Shown in pieces: positions 6,890 through 7,192 of a DNA stretch of 7,192 nucleotides (its first letter is position 1; each line of letters opens with the position of its first letter). The translations under genes were made by a program, and so were the position numbers. The notes under the pieces are model-generated. The model was not told the DNA's origin. It searched no databases and saw only the letters and a program-made list of their open reading frames with translations. Source of the stretch: CAZQYC01 sp043746555 (GTDB taxonomy: Bacteria; Pseudomonadota; Gammaproteobacteria; Steroidobacterales; Steroidobacteraceae); assembly GCA_043746555.1 (NCBI GenBank), contig JAYTQU010000393.1, positions 1 to 7,192 on the forward strand, written 5' to 3'.

Positions 6890-6934
6890 AGGTGAGTGAT
6901 GATTGATTGAGTAAGTGATGGAGTGATTGAAGAA
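6889..6934 (-). other. G-free, C-rich transcript segment between the porin gene and urtA
   Basis: The plus strand has no C for 46 bases, so the transcript has no G here while about 37 percent is C. The segment is a degenerate series of AATCA and CACTC words. It should be unstructured and contains 12 pyrimidine-C dinucleotides, a composition like that of Rho-loading (rut) sites. I see no terminator hairpin, no -35/-10 pair and no sigma-54 site in it. It begins right after the porin stop codon and ends at the urtA ribosome binding site. Confidence 0.55.
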
Positions 6935-7192
6935 CTACATTTGTACTTGCAGACCGATGCCGTACTGTTTGGCAGTGACGCCTGGTTTGCTGTCAGCGTC
7001 AATGTAGAACGCGCTGATGCGAGCGTTGAATTGCTTGATGATGTAGTTGAGGTCGACTTCCAACGTGTTTTGATCCACGTTCGGCGCAATCGGCGGTACA
7101 TAGTCTTTGAAAGTGGTTTGACCGTATTTGGCCAACACTTGAAACTTGCCGATGCCTACCTCTGCAGGGAACAGGTATGCGCCGAGCATGTA
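6935..7192 (-). CDS. Outer-membrane porin, C-terminal 85 residues (gene runs off right edge)
   Basis: The frame is open to the right edge and ends at TAG at 6935-6937, so only the C-terminus is seen. It shows alternating beta-strand patterns of an outer-membrane barrel: GKFQVLAKYGQTTF, NTLEVDLNYIIKQF, NARISAFYIDAD, and a closing KQYGIGLQVQM. The TLEVDLNYIIKQFNARI style resembles the phosphate-selective OprP/OprO porin superfamily, which includes porins found beside short-chain amide and urea transporters such as FmdC of Methylophilus. The final residue is Met, where barrel proteins usually end in Phe or Trp. It lies 56 bp upstream of urtA on the same strand, which suggests it admits urea or related small solutes. 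The exact substrate and family remain inference because the N-terminal portion is missing. Confidence 0.75.
   Translation of the reverse strand, partial: YMLGAYLFPAEVGIGKFQVLAKYGQTTFKDYVPPIAPNVDQNTLEVDLNYIIKQFNARISAFYIDADSKPGVTAKQYGIGLQVQM

Noticed and set aside
6879..6934. Search for a sigma-54 (NtrC-dependent) promoter directly upstream of urtA
   Set aside because: Expected for nitrogen-controlled urea uptake, but no TGGCAC-N5-TTGC pattern is present; the promoter is probably further upstream, outside the window.
164..7192. CRISPR arrays, tRNA or rRNA genes, insertion sequences, phage genes
   Set aside because: No array-like repeats, no tRNA-like cloverleaf or rRNA sequence, and no transposase or integrase frames were recognised; nearly all bases are covered by urea transport and urease genes.

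Overview
The window carries one co-directional gene cluster on the minus strand for taking up and breaking down urea. Read in the direction of transcription (right to left) it holds the 3' end of an outer-membrane porin gene, the complete urea ABC transporter operon urtA-urtB-urtC-urtD-urtE, the urease accessory gene ureD, and the first 54 codons of ureA, which runs off the left edge. The gene order, the amino-acid motifs and the presence of a porin point to a Gram-negative proteobacterium. A beta- or gammaproteobacterium seems most likely, but this is judged from general resemblance and not from a search.

Layout. Positions 6935-7192 hold the porin C-terminus. A 56-bp spacer with no G in its transcript for 46 nt leads to urtA (5592-6878, periplasmic urea-binding protein). 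An 82-bp spacer with a strong GC-rich stem-loop separates urtA from urtB (3830-5509, permease with a long periplasmic domain). urtB, urtC (2727-3830) and urtD (1900-2730) are tightly coupled by TGATG and ATGA overlaps. A 75-bp spacer framed by a perfect 14-bp inverted repeat made of 7-bp units separates urtD from urtE (1129-1824). ureD (267-1097) follows after 31 bp, and ureA begins at 163 after a 103-bp spacer with a small hairpin.

How the genes work together: the porin probably lets small solutes cross the outer membrane. UrtA captures urea in the periplasm, UrtB and UrtC form the channel, and UrtD and UrtE hydrolyse ATP to drive import. Imported urea is hydrolysed by the nickel urease, whose gamma subunit is UreA and whose metallocentre needs UreD. 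Linking a high-affinity transporter to urease suggests nitrogen scavenging. No sigma-54 or other promoter could be recognised, so the transcription start probably lies to the right of the window.

The protein content is a known system. The less explained material is in the spacers: the heptamer inverted-repeat element before urtE, the stem-loop after urtA, and the G-free leader before urtA. I found no convincing undescribed biological system here.
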